Source: Nocardioidaceae bacterium
Lineage (GTDB): Bacteria > Actinomycetota > Actinomycetes > Propionibacteriales > Nocardioidaceae
NCBI GenBank assembly: GCA_020438665.1
Contig: JAGQUE010000209.1
Coordinates: forward strand, 1 to 5,792
Length of the DNA stretch: 5,792 nucleotides
Reading direction: 5' to 3'
Part shown: positions 4,146 through 5,792 of the stretch, piece by piece
How the letters are laid out: the number at the start of each line of letters is the position of its first letter
Numbering within the stretch: the stretch's first letter is position 1
Notes under the pieces: model-generated
Database searches by the model: none
Seen by the model: only the letters and a program-made list of their open reading frames with translations
What the model was told of the DNA's origin: nothing
Program-made: the position numbers and the translations under genes

Positions 4146-4907
4146 ATGGCGGCGGCACCGGGCGGGGCGACGGCTCCTCGGGCGGCAACCCGGTCCGGGT
4201 TGCTCGCTGTCGCGGGCGTCGCCGGGCTGGCCACGGCCGTGGCCATGGTGGTCGCGTGGGCGGCCACCATCGGGCCGCCCACCCTGGTCCATGGCGGCTC
4301 ACCGGCCCGAGGCACGGCGACACCGACCCCGTCGCCCTCGGCCCAGCCGCCGGCGCCGGGCTCCCCGGGTCAGGGGTTCGTCCCGCACGAGCACCCGGTG
4401 CTGGTCACGTTGATGACCGTCGTCGCGATCGCGTTCGTGGTCACGGTCGGCTATGGGCTCGTGATTCTCGTGCGGGCGCTGCTCAGCTGGCAGCGGATCT
4501 CCATACGGCGGCGCTTCGTTCCCCCAGACGTCGACTTCGACGTGGTGGTCTCCCCCCAGGCGGTGGACGCCCTGGTGAGGGCGGCCGAGAGCCAGCGCGC
4601 CTCGTTGCTCACCGGGAGCGCCCGCAACGCCATCGTGGCGTGTTGGCATCGGTTCGAGACCGAGAGCATCGAGGTCGGGATCACCCAGCACCCGTGGGAG
4701 ACCTCGGCCGAGTTCGTGCTGCGCGTGCTCGACCTCGCCGAGGCCGACCCGCCTGCCGTGGCGACACTGGCCCGCCTCTATCGCGAAGCGCGGTTCTCCA
4801 CCCACGTGATCGGCGAGGACCAGCGCAGCGAGGCTCTGGCCGCGCTGCACACGATCCACGCCGGTCTGGCATCGCGGCCCTCCGCGCCGGCAGGAGGGGC
4901 CGGATGA
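4146..4907 (+). CDS. Membrane protein with C-terminal DUF4129 domain
   Basis: A 253-residue protein. Order seen: a short N-terminal tail, a first hydrophobic segment (about 18-42, LLAVAGVAGLATAVAMVVAW), a Pro/Thr/Ser/Gly-rich linker (about 52-78) likely outside the membrane, a second hydrophobic segment (about 84-114, VLVTLMTVVAIAFVVTVGYG), a basic stretch ISIRRRF, and a cytosolic-looking C-terminal domain (about 155-240). That domain has the DUF4129 signature: NAIVACWHRFE, ETSAEFVLRVL and LARLYREARFS. DUF4129 is commonly found in or next to transglutaminase-like proteins in MoxR operons; its molecular role is not established. The stop overlaps the next start as ATGA. The first ATG after a TAGGTT box is taken as the start, and no ribosome binding site is present. 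Confidence 0.85.
   Translation: MAAAPGGATAPRAATRSGLLAVAGVAGLATAVAMVVAWAATIGPPTLVHGGSPARGTATPTPSPSAQPPAPGSPGQGFVPHEHPVLVTLMTVVAIAFVVTVGYGLVILVRALLSWQRISIRRRFVPPDVDFDVVVSPQAVDALVRAAESQRASLLTGSARNAIVACWHRFETESIEVGITQHPWETSAEFVLRVLDLAEADPPAVATLARLYREARFSTHVIGEDQRSEALAALHTIHAGLASRPSAPAGGAG
4892..4897 (+). promoter_or_regulatory. Ribosome binding site for the coupled 155-aa membrane protein gene
   Basis: AGGAGG inside the last codons of the DUF4129 gene, six bases before the ATG at 4904. It fixes the start of the next gene within the ATGA overlap. Confidence 0.8.
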
Positions 4908-5371
4908 GCCGTCGGTGGCTACGACGCGCCGCGGGCCTCGTCCTGCTCGAGGTCGCACTGCTCGTGGCGTTCCGGTTCCTCGAGGTCCAGGCCGACCTGG
5001 TCCGCTTCGTGCTCGTCGTCGCCCTGGTGCTGACGACGATCTGGCTGGTGCTCGACACCGCCGACCAGGACGCATCGTGGGAGGTGGAGCTGCCCCAGGA
5101 GACGAGGCCGAGCGCCCCGGACACGCGGCTGCAGACCTCGACCCGGATCCTGGAGGATCACGTGGCGGCGCGGGAGCCTACGGCCGCCCTCCGTGACCGG
5201 CTGCGGTGGCTGGTCATCGAGCGGCTGGAGCTGCACCACGGGCTCGGCATCGACGACCCGGAGGCGCAGCCGCTGCTCGGGTCGGGCCTCGCGGCGCTGC
5301 TGGCCGGGCCTCCCCGGCGTATCGACCCCGCCGAGCTGAACGACGCCCTGACCCGAATCGAGGAGCTGTGA
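4904..5371 (+). CDS. Small two-TM protein of a MoxR-type operon, function unknown
   Basis: A 155-residue protein that I do not recognise as a named family. A basic N-terminus ([10 protein letters not shown]) leads into two hydrophobic segments, about residues 9-26 ([18 protein letters not shown]) and 31-50 ([20 protein letters not shown]), separated by a short EVQA turn. The rest (about 55-155) is soluble, rich in Leu, Arg, Glu and Asp, and probably helical, for example [18 protein letters not shown] and [12 protein letters not shown]. By the positive-inside rule the N-terminus and the soluble domain would both be cytoplasmic. It overlaps the DUF4129 gene by ATGA and the MoxR gene by GTGA, so translation is probably coupled on both sides. 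That fits a membrane component working with the MoxR ATPase, though this is context only. Confidence 0.8.
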   Translation: MSRRWLRRAAGLVLLEVALLVAFRFLEVQADLVRFVLVVALVLTTIWLVLDTADQDASWEVELPQETRPSAPDTRLQTSTRILEDHVAAREPTAALRDRLRWLVIERLELHHGLGIDDPEAQPLLGSGLAALLAGPPRRIDPAELNDALTRIEEL

Positions 5372-5792
5372 CCGACGCACCCATCCCCGACGCCGCTGTG
5401 CTGTCCGTGCCGGAGGCCGGCGAGCTGGCCGGCCGCGTCCTCGCCGAGGTCGAGAAGGCCGTCGTCGGCAAGCATGACGCGCTCTCGCTCGTGCTGGCGG
5501 CGGTGCTGGCCAAGGGACACGTGCTGCTCGAGGACTTCCCGGGGCTCGGCAAGACGCTCGCCGCCCGGTCCTTCGCGCGAGCGCTCGGGCTGGAGTTCAC
5601 CCGGGCGCAGTTCACCCCCGACCTGTTGCCCGCCGACCTCACCGGGTCGTTCATCTATCAGCAGCGTGACCAGGAGTTCGTGTTCCGCCGCGGCCCGTTG
5701 TTCACGGGGCTGCTCCTGGCCGACGAGATCAACCGCACCCCTCCCAAGACGCAGTCGGCGTTGCTGGAGGCGATGCAGGAGCACCAGGTGAC
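5368..5792 (+). CDS. MoxR-family AAA+ ATPase, N-terminal part (runs off the right edge)
   Basis: The 141 complete codons show a MoxR-type AAA+ ATPase, a cytosolic chaperone-like ATPase usually encoded beside von Willebrand factor A or DUF58 partner genes. Seen: the N-terminal helix [17 protein letters not shown] (about 19-35), the Walker A segment EDFPGLGKT (55-63), the MoxR-typical [14 protein letters not shown] (81-94), the [16 protein letters not shown] segment with Walker B acidic residues Asp119 and Glu120, and [15 protein letters not shown] (124-138). Sensor and arginine-finger regions lie outside the window. The start is the GTG at 5368-5370, overlapping the previous stop as GTGA; AGGAG (5361-5365) is only two bases away, so translation may depend on re-initiation. 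In-frame GTG codons at 5398 and 5407 lack a ribosome binding site. The next gene outside is likely a DUF58 protein. Confidence 0.93.
   Translation, partial: MTDAPIPDAAVLSVPEAGELAGRVLAEVEKAVVGKHDALSLVLAAVLAKGHVLLEDFPGLGKTLAARSFARALGLEFTRAQFTPDLLPADLTGSFIYQQRDQEFVFRRGPLFTGLLLADEINRTPPKTQSALLEAMQEHQV

Noticed and set aside
2749..4323. Minus-strand 524-codon open frame antisense to moeZ
   Set aside because: Typical antisense open frame of GC-rich coding DNA with no domain; moeZ has full catalytic motifs on the plus strand.

Overview
This window comes from a high-GC actinobacterium, probably of the Nocardioides / Propionibacteriales type. Third codon positions are almost all G or C, GTG and TTG starts are used freely, and there are strong AAGGAGG-type ribosome binding sites. 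The gene order also matches an actinobacterial neighbourhood. There is no mobile element, CRISPR array, tRNA or rRNA gene, and no stretch over 300 bases without a gene.

Left block (1-2883). A DEAD-box RNA helicase leaves the window on the minus strand; only its first 136 codons are present. Divergent from it is a ferritin-like protein of the MiaE-like family on the plus strand. Then come three minus-strand genes: a small GlsB/YeaQ-type membrane protein, a DUF3107 protein, and a TetR regulator that lies upstream of DUF3107 in the same probable operon. A perfect 15-bp inverted repeat separates the convergent ferritin-like and GlsB-type genes. From memory, the set helicase / ferritin-like / DUF3107 / TetR / MoeZ mirrors M. 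tuberculosis Rv3211-Rv3206c, so this is a conserved chromosomal neighbourhood rather than an accessory island.

Middle (2884-4092). moeZ encodes an E1-like sulfur-carrier-protein adenylyltransferase fused to a rhodanese domain. It is divergent from tetR across a 177-base gap that holds a good TetR operator candidate.

Right block (4146-5792). Three genes are packed tightly on the plus strand: a two-TM protein with a DUF4129 C-terminus, a 155-aa two-TM protein of unknown function, and the first 141 codons of a MoxR-family AAA+ ATPase. Both junctions are stop/start overlaps (ATGA and GTGA), so this is one translationally coupled operon. In actinobacteria such operons usually continue with DUF58 and transglutaminase-like genes.

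Most of the window is ordinary housekeeping sequence. The points worth a second look are regulatory: a long structured helicase leader with a 28-codon upstream ORF that overlaps a TTG start lacking a ribosome binding site; two candidate leaderless promoters; a TetR palindrome beginning at the predicted transcription start; a G-rich tract beside the bidirectional terminator; and an unexpected use of TAT for tyrosine in otherwise C-ending coding sequence.
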